This document shows positions 1 to 9,720 of a DNA stretch of 38,885 nucleotides, one piece after another. The stretch comes from Clostridiales bacterium (GTDB lineage: Bacteria; Bacillota_A; Clostridia; Oscillospirales; Oscillospiraceae). The DNA is taken from positions 1 through 38,885 of the forward strand of contig JAAVHY010000049.1 in assembly GCA_014799485.1 (NCBI GenBank), written 5' to 3'. How positions within the stretch are numbered: the stretch's first letter is position 1; the number at the start of each line of letters is the position of its first letter. Below the pieces are notes generated by a model that saw only the letters and a list, made by a program, of their open reading frames with translations, was not told the origin of the DNA and made no database searches. Position numbers and translations under genes: made by a program.

Positions 1-1130
1 CCGCCGTCGATGGTCTTGGCGAAGTTCTCCTCCTCCACCCGGATGACCTTGGTGATATAGTCCTGCCGCTCCCGCAGCTCGGGGTAGTGGCCCTCGTTCT
101 CGTGGATGACGGTGTCGCACACCTGGTACAAGAAGGGCTCGTTGACGCCCAGCAGCTTGCCGTGGCGGGCGGCCCGGCGGAGCAGGCGGCGCAGCACATA
201 GCCCCGGCCCTCGTTGGAGGGCAGCACGCCGTCGCAGATCATAAAGGTGGCGGAGCGGATGTGGTCGGTGATGACCCGCAGGGATACGTCCTTCTCCCGG
301 CTCTCCCCGTAGTGGGCGTGGGTGATCTCGGACACCTTGTTGGTGATGTTCATGACGGTGTCCACATCGAACAGGGAGTTCACCCCCTGGCACACACAGG
401 CCAGACGCTCCAGGCCCATGCCCGTGTCGATGTTCTTCTGCTTCAGCTCCTCGTAGTGGCCCTCCCCGTCGTTATCGAACTGGGAGAACACCACGTTCCA
501 CACCTCGATATAACGGTCGCAGTCACAGCCCACGGTGCAGCCGGGCTTGCCGCAGCCGTGCTCCGGGCCGCGGTCGTAGTAGATCTCGGAGCAGGGGCCG
601 CACGGGCCGGAGCCGTGCTCCCAGAAGTTGTCCTCCTTGCCGAACTTGAAGATGCGCTCGGCAGGGATGCCGATGACCTTATTCCAAATCTCAAACGCCT
701 CGTCGTCGGCGGGGGTGGTCTCGTTGCCCGCGAACACGGAGGGGTACAGCCGGTCAGGGTCCAGCCCCACCCACTCGGGGGAGGTCAGGAACTCCCAGGC
801 AAAGGGAATGGCTTCCTTTTTGAAGTAATCGCCGAAGGAGAAATTGCCCAGCATCTCGAAGTAGGTGCCGTGACGGTCGGTGTGGCCGATGTTCTCGATG
901 TCGCCGGTACGGATGCACTTCTGGCAGGTGGTGACGCGGTGGCGGGGGGGCTCCTGCTCGCCGGTGAACCAGGGCTTCATGGGGGCCATGCCGGAGTTGA
1001 TGAGCAGCAGGGACGCGTCGTTCTGGGGGATCAGCGAAAAGCTGGGCAGGCGCAGGTGGCCTTTGCTCTCAAAGAACTTCAGGAACATCTCCCGCAGTTC
1101 GTTCAGGCCGTAGGGCTTGGGATCACGCAT
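1..1130 (-). CDS. alaS: Alanine--tRNA ligase (5' part only)
   Basis: AlaRS attaches alanine to tRNA-Ala in the cytoplasm. The window holds the first 376 codons; the rest (end of the tRNA-binding part, editing domain, C-Ala domain) lies beyond base 1. The N-terminus ([20 protein letters not shown]) and the class II stretches typical of AlaRS are clear: [36 protein letters not shown], and [19 protein letters not shown]. The later [15 protein letters not shown] block also matches the family. The ATG at 1128-1130 has a GGAGG site 8 bases upstream. A T-box leader and a good sigma-A promoter precede it, so expression should respond to uncharged tRNA-Ala. The family identity is certain; the only defect is truncation by the window edge. 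Confidence 0.97.
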   Translation of the reverse strand, partial: MRDPKPYGLNELREMFLKFFESKGHLRLPSFSLIPQNDASLLLINSGMAPMKPWFTGEQEPPRHRVTTCQKCIRTGDIENIGHTDRHGTYFEMLGNFSFGDYFKKEAIPFAWEFLTSPEWVGLDPDRLYPSVFAGNETTPADDEAFEIWNKVIGIPAERIFKFGKEDNFWEHGSGPCGPCSEIYYDRGPEHGCGKPGCTVGCDCDRYIEVWNVVFSQFDNDGEGHYEELKQKNIDTGMGLERLACVCQGVNSLFDVDTVMNITNKVSEITHAHYGESREKDVSLRVITDHIRSATFMICDGVLPSNEGRGYVLRRLLRRAARHGKLLGVNEPFLYQVCDTVIHENEGHYPELRERQDYITKVIRVEEENFAKTIDG

Positions 1131-1170
1131 GGGAATTACCTCCAATTTTTTATTTTATCAATCAATGATT

Positions 1171-1206
1171 TCACCGTGGATACAGACTCTGCCCCCATCG
1201 GGGCAT
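1171..1206 (-). CDS. Possible 11-aa leader ORF between T-box terminator and alaS
   Basis: On the minus strand an ATG (1204-1206) follows a perfect GGAGG (1214-1218) by 7 bases. It opens an 11-codon frame, MPRWGQSLYPR, ending in TGA at 1171-1173, 40 bases before the alaS ATG. It lies just after the T-box terminator, so it would be translated only on read-through transcripts. It contains no alanine codons. A hairpin TGCCCC-GAT-GGGGCA overlaps its start, so the SD-like sequence may be coincidental. This is an inference from SD spacing only. Confidence 0.3.
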   Translation of the reverse strand: MPRWGQSLYPR

Positions 1207-1222
1207 CTCAGCACCTCCAAAC

Positions 1223-1257
1223 AAAAACCGCCCCCGGCATTGGCCAGGGGCGGAAAA
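1223..1257 (-). terminator. T-box-controlled intrinsic terminator before alaS
   Basis: Read on the minus strand, a stem of CCGCCCC with GGGGCGG (plus three inner pairs after one mismatch) is followed by TTTTT (1227-1223). It starts right after the T-box core, as expected for the mutually exclusive terminator. Confidence 0.9.
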
Positions 1258-1436
1258 ACCGCGGTACCACCCTGATTTACGCCGAAACGGCGCATCTCAT
1301 TGCGTCCTTAACGCGGACCCACGTCCCGGTCATCCCGGGAGCGCTCAGGAGCGGCGCGTCCATCCGCTTGGCGCGAGGGCTTTCACTCTCCCCTCTCGCT
1401 TTTGCGCGGCGGGTTGGACTTGACTCCGTCACAGCG
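1223..1436 (-). promoter_or_regulatory. T-box riboswitch leader of alaS
   Basis: The minus strand carries the diagnostic T-box core GGGTGGTACCGCGG (bases 1272-1259), directly followed by an intrinsic terminator. Upstream are the usual leader landmarks: an AGAGTGAAAGCC segment in the stem I region and an ATGAGATGC segment about 30 bases before the T-box core. T-boxes bind uncharged tRNA: the NCCA end pairs with the T-box bulge and favours the antiterminator. Given the downstream gene, the cognate tRNA should be tRNA-Ala. I could not place the specifier codon with confidence. Confidence 0.93.
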
Positions 1437-1441
1437 GGTCT

Positions 1442-1469
1442 ATTTTATCACATTTCCGCCGCTTGTCAA
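1442..1469 (-). promoter_or_regulatory. Sigma-A promoter of alaS
   Basis: On the minus strand: -35 TTGACA (1469-1464), 16-base spacer, -10 TAAAAT (1447-1442). Transcription would start near 1435, at the 5' end of the T-box leader. Confidence 0.8.
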
Positions 1470-1561
1470 GCGGTGAACGTGAAAATACCGTCCATCCAGA
1501 CGACCCGACTTTTTTCGACTGTTCCCGGGACGCGAACCGCCCCATGCGCATAAGCTGGATT

Positions 1562-1576
1562 GACGGCTGAGCCGTC
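1562..1576 (+). other. Small 5'-leader hairpin upstream of cotJ
   Basis: GACGGC-TGA-GCCGTC forms a perfect 6-bp stem 15 bases before the GGAGG site of the cotJ operon. Nearby at 1550-1557 is CATAAGCT, which fits the CATANNNT pattern of a sporulation-sigma -10 box. I see no convincing -35, so the cotJ promoter is not assigned. Between 1470 and 1602 nothing else stands out. Confidence 0.3.
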
Positions 1577-1602
1577 GCACTCTGATCGAAGGAGGGATTC
1601 CC

Positions 1603-2061
1603 TTGAATCCTGATACCGGAATCACTACCCGCCCCTGCGGCGATGCCTGCGGCACCATGCCCGCCTGCGCGCCCCTGGCGGTACCATATGTACCCTTCCA
1701 GCAGGAGGGCAGCCAGAAATATGACCAGTCCAACGCCCTGGCCAACGGCACCATCTTCCCCGGGTTGAACCTGCCCTTCCATCTAAAGGTGGACGCCGCC
1801 TCCCTGCCGGCCAATACCTCTACTCAGCTCCAGGCCCTTTTGTTCGTGGTCACCGAACTGGGGATGTACCTGGACACCCACCCGAACGACGCCGAGGCAT
1901 TCCAGCTGTTCCAGCAGTACACCGAGCTGGCCCGGGAGGCCAAGCGGCAGTATGAGGAGCAGCATGGCCCGGCAACCCAGCTCAGCGCCGGCCAGGGCAA
2001 GACCTACCGCTGGCTGGACGATCCCTGGCCCTGGGACTTCAAAAAGAGCGAGGGGGACTGA
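1603..2061 (+). CDS. Spore coat protein: CotJA-CotJB fusion
   Basis: This single 152-codon frame joins two proteins that are separate in Bacillus subtilis (CotJA about 82 aa, CotJB about 87 aa). Residues about 28-60 carry the CotJA signature (YVPFQ, then ALANGTIFPGLNLPF). Residues about 66-152 carry the CotJB signature (LLFVVTELGMYLDTHPNDAEA, then YEEQHGPAT and WLDDPWPW). CotJ proteins are spore coat components made in the mother cell. The start is TTG at 1603, chosen because GGAGG lies 7 bases upstream and no ATG gives a better match. The stop is 2 bases before cotJC, so the two are co-translated. There is no frameshift at the junction, so the fusion looks genuine rather than a sequencing artefact. 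Confidence 0.9.
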   Translation: MNPDTGITTRPCGDACGTMPACAPLAVPYVPFQQEGSQKYDQSNALANGTIFPGLNLPFHLKVDAASLPANTSTQLQALLFVVTELGMYLDTHPNDAEAFQLFQQYTELAREAKRQYEEQHGPATQLSAGQGKTYRWLDDPWPWDFKKSEGD

Positions 2062-2063
2062 CC

Positions 2064-2660
2064 ATGTTTGTCTATGAGAAGAAGCTGCAATACCCCGTAC
2101 GGATCAAAAACTGCAACCCCAAGCTGGCGGCAGTCATCATTTCCCAGTATGGTGGTCCAGACGGTGAGTTAGGCGCGTCCCTGCGCTACCTGTCCCAGCG
2201 GTACGCCATGCCCTACCCCGAGCTGAAGGGCCTGCTCACCGATATCGGTACTGAAGAACTGGGCCATCTGGAAATGGTAGGCACCCTGGTTCACCAGCTC
2301 ACCCGCAATCTGAGCGAGGAACAGATCAAGACCGCCGGGTTCGACACCTACTTCGTGGATCACACCACCGGCGTATACCCCCAGTTCGCCTCCGGCTATC
2401 CCTGGTCTGCCTCCACCATGCAGGTCACCGGCGACGTCATCGCTGATCTGACCGAAGATATGGCCGCGGAGCAAAAAGCCCGCCTCACCTACGACAACAT
2501 TCTCCGCCTGTCCGATGACCCGGATGTGAATAACGTCATCCGCTTCCTTCGCGAGCGTGAAATCGTCCACTTCCAGCGTTTTGGCGAGGCCATCGCCCTG
2601 GCCAAGGAGCGGCTGGACCAAAAGAACGTGTACTTTACCAACCCCGCTTTTGACAAGTAA
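2064..2660 (+). CDS. cotJC: Spore coat protein CotJC (manganese catalase family)
   Basis: The 198-aa ferritin-like four-helix protein is close in length to B. subtilis CotJC (189 aa). All five ligands expected for a dimanganese catalase centre are present: E35 (GELGA), E65 and H68 (EELGHLEM), E136 (AEQKARLTY) and H169 (REIVHFQRF). It should therefore be catalytically competent in peroxide breakdown, not just structural. It follows the CotJA-CotJB fusion after 2 bases and is followed by a bidirectional terminator, giving a compact two-gene sporulation operon. Family knowledge puts its assembly in the coat of the developing spore. Confidence 0.96.
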   Translation: MFVYEKKLQYPVRIKNCNPKLAAVIISQYGGPDGELGASLRYLSQRYAMPYPELKGLLTDIGTEELGHLEMVGTLVHQLTRNLSEEQIKTAGFDTYFVDHTTGVYPQFASGYPWSASTMQVTGDVIADLTEDMAAEQKARLTYDNILRLSDDPDVNNVIRFLREREIVHFQRFGEAIALAKERLDQKNVYFTNPAFDK

Positions 2661-2663
2661 CCT

Positions 2664-2699
2664 AAAAACGTCCGCCCCAAGCCCGGGGCGGACGTTTTC
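2664..2699. terminator. Bidirectional terminator between cotJC and the nuclease gene
   Basis: AAAACGTCCGCCCC (2665-2678) pairs with GGGGCGGACGTTTT (2685-2698) around a 6-base loop. T tracts lie on both sides, so it serves the plus-strand cotJ operon and the long minus-strand operon that converges here. Confidence 0.9.
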
Positions 2700-2704
2700 T
2701 CTGT

Positions 2705-3469
2705 TCATTCTTCCCAGCTTTCGCCTGTAGCATAGTCAATGACAATCCCGGGCTGGACATTGTAAACAAAAACATTGAAGCATACACCCTCTCCCTCGTC
2801 CTCCACAGAGAACGCCTCCATCTGGACGCCGCTGGCTACCAGGTTATCCCCGTCGAAGACAGGTGTCACCCGGTAGAGCACGTGGTTTTCCGTCTCCTCC
2901 ACGTAATCGTCCACCATATTCTCAAAGGGCAGCATCCCGGTGACGTTCATGTACCGGGTGCCGGTGATCAGGTTCTGCTTGTTGGCGTTCTCCCCGGCCA
3001 GTTGATAGCCAATGAGATGACAGCGGTTGTAGAGATATTTGCCGTCCACGCAGTCGTATTTCGCCGTCTGCCAGCCAGAGGGCTTTACCTGGCCGATATC
3101 TCCCCGCGGCTCGGTGGGCATGATTTCCAGGCAGATGTTGGCGTAGGCCACGCCGCATCGGCCCAGACTGTCCAGCTCGCTATAGTTCTCAAAAGGCTCC
3201 AGCGTCAGGTCCTCCAGGCCAAAATCCGGCTGGTTATCCTGGAGCACTACGTAGGCCTCGCCGGAATACTCCGGGATGTCGTCTATGTTGATGGTGACTG
3301 CCGCCGGTTCCTTGAGTCCCAGCTCCACCAGCAGGTTGTCCAGCGTCAGGGAGCCTTTTGAATGCAGCCACAGGGCGGTCAGCCCCACCCCTGCGATGAC
3401 CACGATCAGCGCCAGGATCAGCCGCTCCTTACTGATCCCTTGCCGCCGTTTTTCTGCGCGGGCGCTCAT
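2705..3469 (-). CDS. Membrane-anchored DNA/RNA non-specific endonuclease (EndA/NucA type)
   Basis: The 254-aa protein has a short basic N-terminus and one membrane helix (residues about 17-35), then an extracytoplasmic nuclease domain. The beta-beta-alpha-metal signature is clear: NRCHLIGYQLAGENANKQN around residues 148-166, with H151 as the general base, and GTRYMN with N175 as the metal ligand. Relatives such as streptococcal EndA degrade extracellular DNA or process it during uptake. The usual DRGH is NRCH here, a variant that is common in Firmicutes. Its ATG overlaps the stop of the upstream aminotransferase gene by 4 bases (ATGA), so they are translationally coupled. It is the last gene of the minus-strand run. 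Its physiological role (nutrition, competence or defence) cannot be decided from sequence. Confidence 0.9.
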   Translation of the reverse strand: MSARAEKRRQGISKERLILALIVVIAGVGLTALWLHSKGSLTLDNLLVELGLKEPAAVTINIDDIPEYSGEAYVVLQDNQPDFGLEDLTLEPFENYSELDSLGRCGVAYANICLEIMPTEPRGDIGQVKPSGWQTAKYDCVDGKYLYNRCHLIGYQLAGENANKQNLITGTRYMNVTGMLPFENMVDDYVEETENHVLYRVTPVFDGDNLVASGVQMEAFSVEDEGEGVCFNVFVYNVQPGIVIDYATGESWEE

Positions 3470-4644
3470 CGGCCGCCTCCCAGGATGCCGCCGGCTTTCA
3501 CCGCCGACACGATCTCATTGATCACCGAAACAGGCCGCACCAGGGCAAACCGCACGTGCCCCTCCCCCAGCGGTCCAAAGGCGGAGCCGGGGGTACACAG
3601 CAGCCCGGTGCGCTCCAGCAGTTCAAAGCAGAACTCCACCGAGTTTGAATATCCCGCTGGAAGCGGTGCCCAGACGAACATACTGCCCTGGCTGTCCGGC
3701 ACGTCCCAGCCGATGGAGCGCAGCCCGCCGCACAGGGCGTCCCGCCGGGCCTGGTATTCCGCCCGGTTCCGGGCCACGCTGTCCTGGGGACCGTTGAGGG
3801 CGGCTGCCGCCGCGTGCTGGATGGGCAGGAACATCCCATAGTCGATTTGGGAGCGCAGACGCTTGAAAGCCCCCACCACCTCCCGGTTGCCCAGCATAAA
3901 GGACACCCGGGCCCCGGTCAGGTTGTAGGTCTTGGACAGGGAGTTGAACTCCACCCCCACCTCTTTGCCCCCCTCAAAGGCCAGGAGGGACTTGCCCACC
4001 CGTCCGTCAAAGATGATATCGGAGTAGGCGTTGTCGTGGACGATAACGATGTGATGCTTTTTTGCAAACGCGATGAGCCTGGGGTAGAACTCGTCAGGGG
4101 CCGCCGCGCCCAGGGGATTGGCCGGATAGGAAACCACCATAAACCGGGCTTTCTCCGCCAACACGGGGTCAAAATGCTCCAAATCCGGCAGATAATCGTT
4201 CTCCGCCAGCAGCGGATAGTAAACGCACCGCGCCCCGCACAGGTACGGCCCCAGCTCGAAGATGGTATAGCCCGGGTCGGGCACCAGCACCACGTCGCCG
4301 GGGTCGCACAGCGTCCAGCCGATGTGGGTCAGCCCCTCCTGGGAGCCGTATACCGCCATCAACTCATCCGGGGCCAGCTCCACGCCGTACCGCCAACTGT
4401 ACCAGTTCTGCACCGCCGCCGTCAGCTCAGGCGTCTCGCCCAGGGAGTAGCGATAGTTGCTCGGATCGGACGCGGCCTGGGCCAGCGCCTCCACGATATG
4501 GGGCTCGGGCAGGAAGTCCGGCGTCCCGATGGACAGGTTGTACACCGGCTTCCCCTGGGCCAGACGTTCGTTTTTCCTGTCGTCCAGCACATTGAAAATG
4601 CCGGGCTGGAAGCCGTCCATCCGTCCCGCGAACTTGATCTCCAT
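3466..4644 (-). CDS. PLP-dependent aminotransferase, LL-diaminopimelate aminotransferase-like
   Basis: The 392-aa fold-type I class I/II aminotransferase has the PLP Schiff-base lysine at K238 (SLSKTYNLTGAR), D204 (VHDNAYSD) and a YPANPLGA substrate/PLP loop. Its N-terminus (MEIKFAGRMDGFQPGIFNVL) and overall pattern resemble DapL-like enzymes, which make LL-diaminopimelate directly from tetrahydrodipicolinate, but substrate cannot be read from the motifs alone. The ATG at 4642-4644 is chosen because of an AGAGGGG site about 8 bases upstream. The frame stays open further upstream, but that part lies inside ligA. It lies 20 bases after ligA and overlaps the nuclease gene by 4 bases. If it supplies DAP it would fit the wall-precursor theme. 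Confidence 0.85.
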   Translation of the reverse strand: MEIKFAGRMDGFQPGIFNVLDDRKNERLAQGKPVYNLSIGTPDFLPEPHIVEALAQAASDPSNYRYSLGETPELTAAVQNWYSWRYGVELAPDELMAVYGSQEGLTHIGWTLCDPGDVVLVPDPGYTIFELGPYLCGARCVYYPLLAENDYLPDLEHFDPVLAEKARFMVVSYPANPLGAAAPDEFYPRLIAFAKKHHIVIVHDNAYSDIIFDGRVGKSLLAFEGGKEVGVEFNSLSKTYNLTGARVSFMLGNREVVGAFKRLRSQIDYGMFLPIQHAAAAALNGPQDSVARNRAEYQARRDALCGGLRSIGWDVPDSQGSMFVWAPLPAGYSNSVEFCFELLERTGLLCTPGSAFGPLGEGHVRFALVRPVSVINEIVSAVKAGGILGGGR

Positions 4645-4664
4645 GGGCCATCCCCTCTTTATCT

Positions 4665-6683
<2,019 letters not shown>

Positions 6684-7352
6684 TCAGCCCATCCCCTTTT
6701 CCAAATTCAAATAGGTATCCGGCGTCTCGCCCACGATGACCGTTTCCGCCACGCACACGCTGCTGGCAACGGTCACGGGAAGCACCTCACCCGGCAAAAA
6801 CAAATATATCGTGGCGGTGATATCCAGGCAGACCCGGTGCAGGGTCTGGTTCACCCCGGCGGAAGTGAAGGAATTGGCGTAGTCAGCAATAACCTCCCCC
6901 ACCGAGTCCACCTTCACTCGCACGGACGGCCCCGCGCCGGCCAGAAGCGGCTGGTCAGTAAGCGTCCCCAGCGGAACCCCCAAAGCGTCACTGTCCAGGG
7001 TGCTCAGCTGCCGGGTGACCGCCTCCACCACCTGCCGCTTGAAGCGGCTGTTAGCCGCCGTGTTGCTGGTGAGGGAGGTCACCTTTCCCGACACGTCCGT
7101 CTCCATTGTGACAAAATCGGCGTAATTCATGTCGTTTTCCTGGAGACAGTTGTCCACCGCCGTGTCGATGGCCTGGGTCATCAGGTTGGTGGCCCGGCTG
7201 GAGGCCGCGGTCTCCAGGACAGGGCGCAGCCGCCCGTTCAGCGTGTGAAGGATCAGCCACGCCAGCACCAGGGCCGCCAGCACCGGCAGAAGCACGGCCA
7301 GCGGTCCCTCCCGCCGCAGATATGCAGACAAGCGTTTCAGCTTTACAGGCAT
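6684..7352 (-). CDS. yunB: Sporulation protein YunB
   Basis: The 222-aa protein has one N-terminal membrane helix (residues about 17-37, LAVLLPVLAALVLAWLILH) and an extracytoplasmic domain. It matches the YunB family in length and in blocks such as the central DVSGKVTSLTSNTAANSRFK and the C-terminal VASSVCVAETVIVGETPDTY. In B. subtilis yunB is sigma-E controlled and needed for normal spore formation; its biochemical role is unknown. The start ATG (7350-7352) has a GGGGGTGG site. The stop abuts the ligA ATG with no gap, and the upstream PLP-enzyme gene ends 55 bases away. Carriage in a probable vegetative operon suggests additional expression outside sporulation, unless an internal promoter exists. 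Confidence 0.9.
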   Translation of the reverse strand: MPVKLKRLSAYLRREGPLAVLLPVLAALVLAWLILHTLNGRLRPVLETAASSRATNLMTQAIDTAVDNCLQENDMNYADFVTMETDVSGKVTSLTSNTAANSRFKRQVVEAVTRQLSTLDSDALGVPLGTLTDQPLLAGAGPSVRVKVDSVGEVIADYANSFTSAGVNQTLHRVCLDITATIYLFLPGEVLPVTVASSVCVAETVIVGETPDTYLNLEKGMG

Positions 7353-7407
7353 ACAGCCACCCCCTACAGGGCACTGTATGCCGGAGACGGCTCGGCCTAT
7401 GCCAGCC

Positions 7408-8670
7408 TCACTCCCGCAGCAGCTCCTCTGCCGCCAGCATGATGCCGGTCTTGCCCGATTCGTAGGTCAGGCCGCCCTGGAGGTAAACCGTATACGGCTC
7501 CCGCATGGGCGCGTCGGCGGACAGCTCGATGGACGCCCCCTGGATGAATGCCCCCGCCGCCATGATGACCGGGCAGTCGTACCCCGGCATATCCCAGGGC
7601 TCCGGGGTGACGTAGGAATCCACCGGGGCCCCGGACTGGATGCCCCTGCAGAACCGCTTCACCGCTTCCGGCCCGCCCAGGTGGATCATCTGGATGATGT
7701 CATGGCGGACGGCGTCCGATTTCGGCTCTGCCTCATAGCCTAACCCCTCCATGAGCCGGGCGGCGAACACGGCGGTTTTCAGCGCCTGAGCCACGGTATG
7801 GGGGGCCAGGAACAGCCCCTGGTACAGCAGGCGGTTGTTGCCCAGGGTGGAGCCGCACTCCTTCCCGATGCCCGGGCAGGTGAGGCGCATGGCGGCGCCC
7901 TCCACCAGATCGTGCCGACCGGCGATGTACGCCCCGGTGGGGGCCAGCCCTCCGCCGGGGTTCTTGATGAGGGAGCCCACCACCAGGTCGGCCCCCACAT
8001 GGGTGGGTTCTTTCTCCTCCACGAACTCCCCGTAGCAGTTGTCCACTAGGATGGCGGCATTCGGGTTGTTCTCCCGCACGATGGCGCACAGTTCCCCGAT
8101 CTCGTCCACCGACAGGGACGCCCGGGTGGCGTACCCCTTGGAGCGCTGGATGAGCACCGCCTTCACCTTCGGGTCGCGGACGGCCTGGGCCAGCCCCTCC
8201 CGGTCGGGGGCATTGTCCTTCAGTTCCACCTGGCGGTATTCCACGCCGTAATCCTTCAAGGAACCGTGGCCCTTGTCCACCGCCCCCACCACACCCAGCA
8301 GGGTGTCGTAGGGCGCGCCCACGGCGGACACCAGCACATCCCCCGCCTTCAGCGCCCCAAACAGGGCGCAGGTGATGGCGTGGGTGCCGTTGACGAACTG
8401 GATGCGCACCAGGGCATCCTCCGTGCCGAAGAGCTCCGCGTAGATCTCGTCCAGCTTGTCCCGGCCCAGGTCATCGTAGCCGTAGCCGGTGGTGCCGGCG
8501 AAATAGCTCTCCGCCACCCGGTGCTTCTGGAACGCCGCCAGCACCCGCTGGGTATTGGCCTGGGCAGTGGCGTCAATGCGGGCAAACTGCTCTTCCAGCC
8601 CCCGCTCCACCTGGGCGGCAAGGGCCCTTACCTGTTCTGAGATGCGCAAAGGAGAATCCATATCATCCAT
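7408..8670 (-). CDS. Methionine gamma-lyase family PLP protein (YnbB/'aluminium resistance' family)
   Basis: The 420-aa fold-type I PLP enzyme belongs to the family annotated as methionine gamma-lyase-like (also 'aluminium resistance protein'). Visible signatures are SYFAGTTGYGYDDLGRDKLD near residues 55-74, D210 (AILVDNCYGEF) for PLP, and K236 (VVGSLIKNPGGGLAPTGAY) as the Schiff-base lysine. The true substrate of this family is poorly established; cysteine or methionine C-S lyase activity is the usual guess. The ATG at 8668-8670 has AGGA 5 bases upstream; a second ATG 9 bases inside is also possible. It lies 22 bases after an M42 peptidase gene, consistent with a peptide/amino-acid catabolic module. 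Confidence 0.88.
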   Translation of the reverse strand: MDDMDSPLRISEQVRALAAQVERGLEEQFARIDATAQANTQRVLAAFQKHRVAESYFAGTTGYGYDDLGRDKLDEIYAELFGTEDALVRIQFVNGTHAITCALFGALKAGDVLVSAVGAPYDTLLGVVGAVDKGHGSLKDYGVEYRQVELKDNAPDREGLAQAVRDPKVKAVLIQRSKGYATRASLSVDEIGELCAIVRENNPNAAILVDNCYGEFVEEKEPTHVGADLVVGSLIKNPGGGLAPTGAYIAGRHDLVEGAAMRLTCPGIGKECGSTLGNNRLLYQGLFLAPHTVAQALKTAVFAARLMEGLGYEAEPKSDAVRHDIIQMIHLGGPEAVKRFCRGIQSGAPVDSYVTPEPWDMPGYDCPVIMAAGAFIQGASIELSADAPMREPYTVYLQGGLTYESGKTGIMLAAEELLRE

Positions 8671-8692
8671 ACCGTCCTATCCTGATTTTCTC

Positions 8693-9691
8693 TTATCTCT
8701 CCAGCTTGCTGGCCGCAAAGGCCGCCGCCAGCTCCGCGCAGGCGCGCACGTCGCCCAAATCCGCCATCTCGGTGGGGGTATGGGTGTAGCGGCAGGGGAT
8801 GGAAATGCCCCCGGCATACACCCCGGCCCGGGTGGCCTGGATGGGGCCGGCGTCAGTGCCGCCGAACTGGAGCACGTCCCGCTGGGCGGCGATGCCCTTT
8901 TCCTCTGCCAAGGCCATCAGCCTGTCCACCAGCGCCGGAGTGCAGATGACGGAGCGGTCCATCACCTTGACCGCCGCGCCCTTGCCGCACAGGCTGCTGG
9001 CCGTATGCTTACTTCCCGGCTCGTCGTCCGCGCCGGTGACGTCTACCGCGATGCCGTAGTCCGGGTCGATGGCCCAGGCGGCGGTCTTGGCCCCCCGGCA
9101 GCCCACCTCTTCCTGGGCGGAGAACACGAAGTAGACGTCGTTGTCCGTCTTCTCCATCCGCTCCATCACCATGAGCAGTACCAGGCAGGACACCCGGTTG
9201 TCCAGGTAGGGGGAGATCACCCGGCCCGCCGCGGCCCGGGCGGGGGTGTCGTATACCGCCACGTCCCCCACCTTCACCAGCTTCTTGGCTTCCGCCTCAT
9301 CCGCCGCGCCTAGGTCGATCACCAGGCCGTCCACCTTCAGCTTGGCAATATCGGCGTCCTCCGGGGCGCAGACCAGCCCCCGGACGCCGCTCTGGAACCG
9401 CACGGGGGTGTACAGCACCTCCTTGGGGCTGACGCCGCCCACAGCGCCCACGTGGACGAAGCCCTTCTCGTCGATGTGGGTGGCCACCAGCCCGATGGAA
9501 TCCATGTGGGCGGAGAACATCACCCGCGGGCCGTTCCCCTTTTTGCGGCAGATGAGATTGCCCATGGTGTCCCGGGAAATCTCGTCCACATAGGGCGCGG
9601 CCAGCTTCTCAATTACCTGGGAAATCTCTTTTTCACAGCCGGAGGGGCCAAAGGCCCCCACCAGCTCGGTGAGCGTTTTCATCATATCCAT
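8693..9691 (-). CDS. M42 family metallo-aminopeptidase, copy 1 of 3
   Basis: The 332-aa cytoplasmic dizinc aminopeptidase belongs to the TET/FrvX/YsdC group, whose members assemble into dodecamers that trim peptides from the N-terminus. All metal and catalytic positions are present: SAHMDSIGL, SPYLDNRVS (bridging Asp), FSAQEEVGCRGA (catalytic Glu pair), AVDVTGADD (Asp ligand) and CRYTHTPTEM (His ligand). The ATG at 9689-9691 is set by GGAGG 8 bases upstream. It is the last and most diverged of three tandem paralogues. The spacing to copy 2 is 29 bases. Peptide specificity cannot be predicted. Confidence 0.95.
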   Translation of the reverse strand: MDMMKTLTELVGAFGPSGCEKEISQVIEKLAAPYVDEISRDTMGNLICRKKGNGPRVMFSAHMDSIGLVATHIDEKGFVHVGAVGGVSPKEVLYTPVRFQSGVRGLVCAPEDADIAKLKVDGLVIDLGAADEAEAKKLVKVGDVAVYDTPARAAAGRVISPYLDNRVSCLVLLMVMERMEKTDNDVYFVFSAQEEVGCRGAKTAAWAIDPDYGIAVDVTGADDEPGSKHTASSLCGKGAAVKVMDRSVICTPALVDRLMALAEEKGIAAQRDVLQFGGTDAGPIQATRAGVYAGGISIPCRYTHTPTEMADLGDVRACAELAAAFAASKLER

Positions 9692-9720
9692 GTCAAATTC
9701 CTCCGTATCAACCTGGGTTG

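Noticed and set aside
87..1553. Long plus-strand open frame opposite alaS and its leader
   Set aside because: It is low-complexity Val/Gly/His/Gln protein, typical of the antisense of a GC-rich gene, with no ribosome site; the minus strand encodes unmistakable AlaRS and a T-box.
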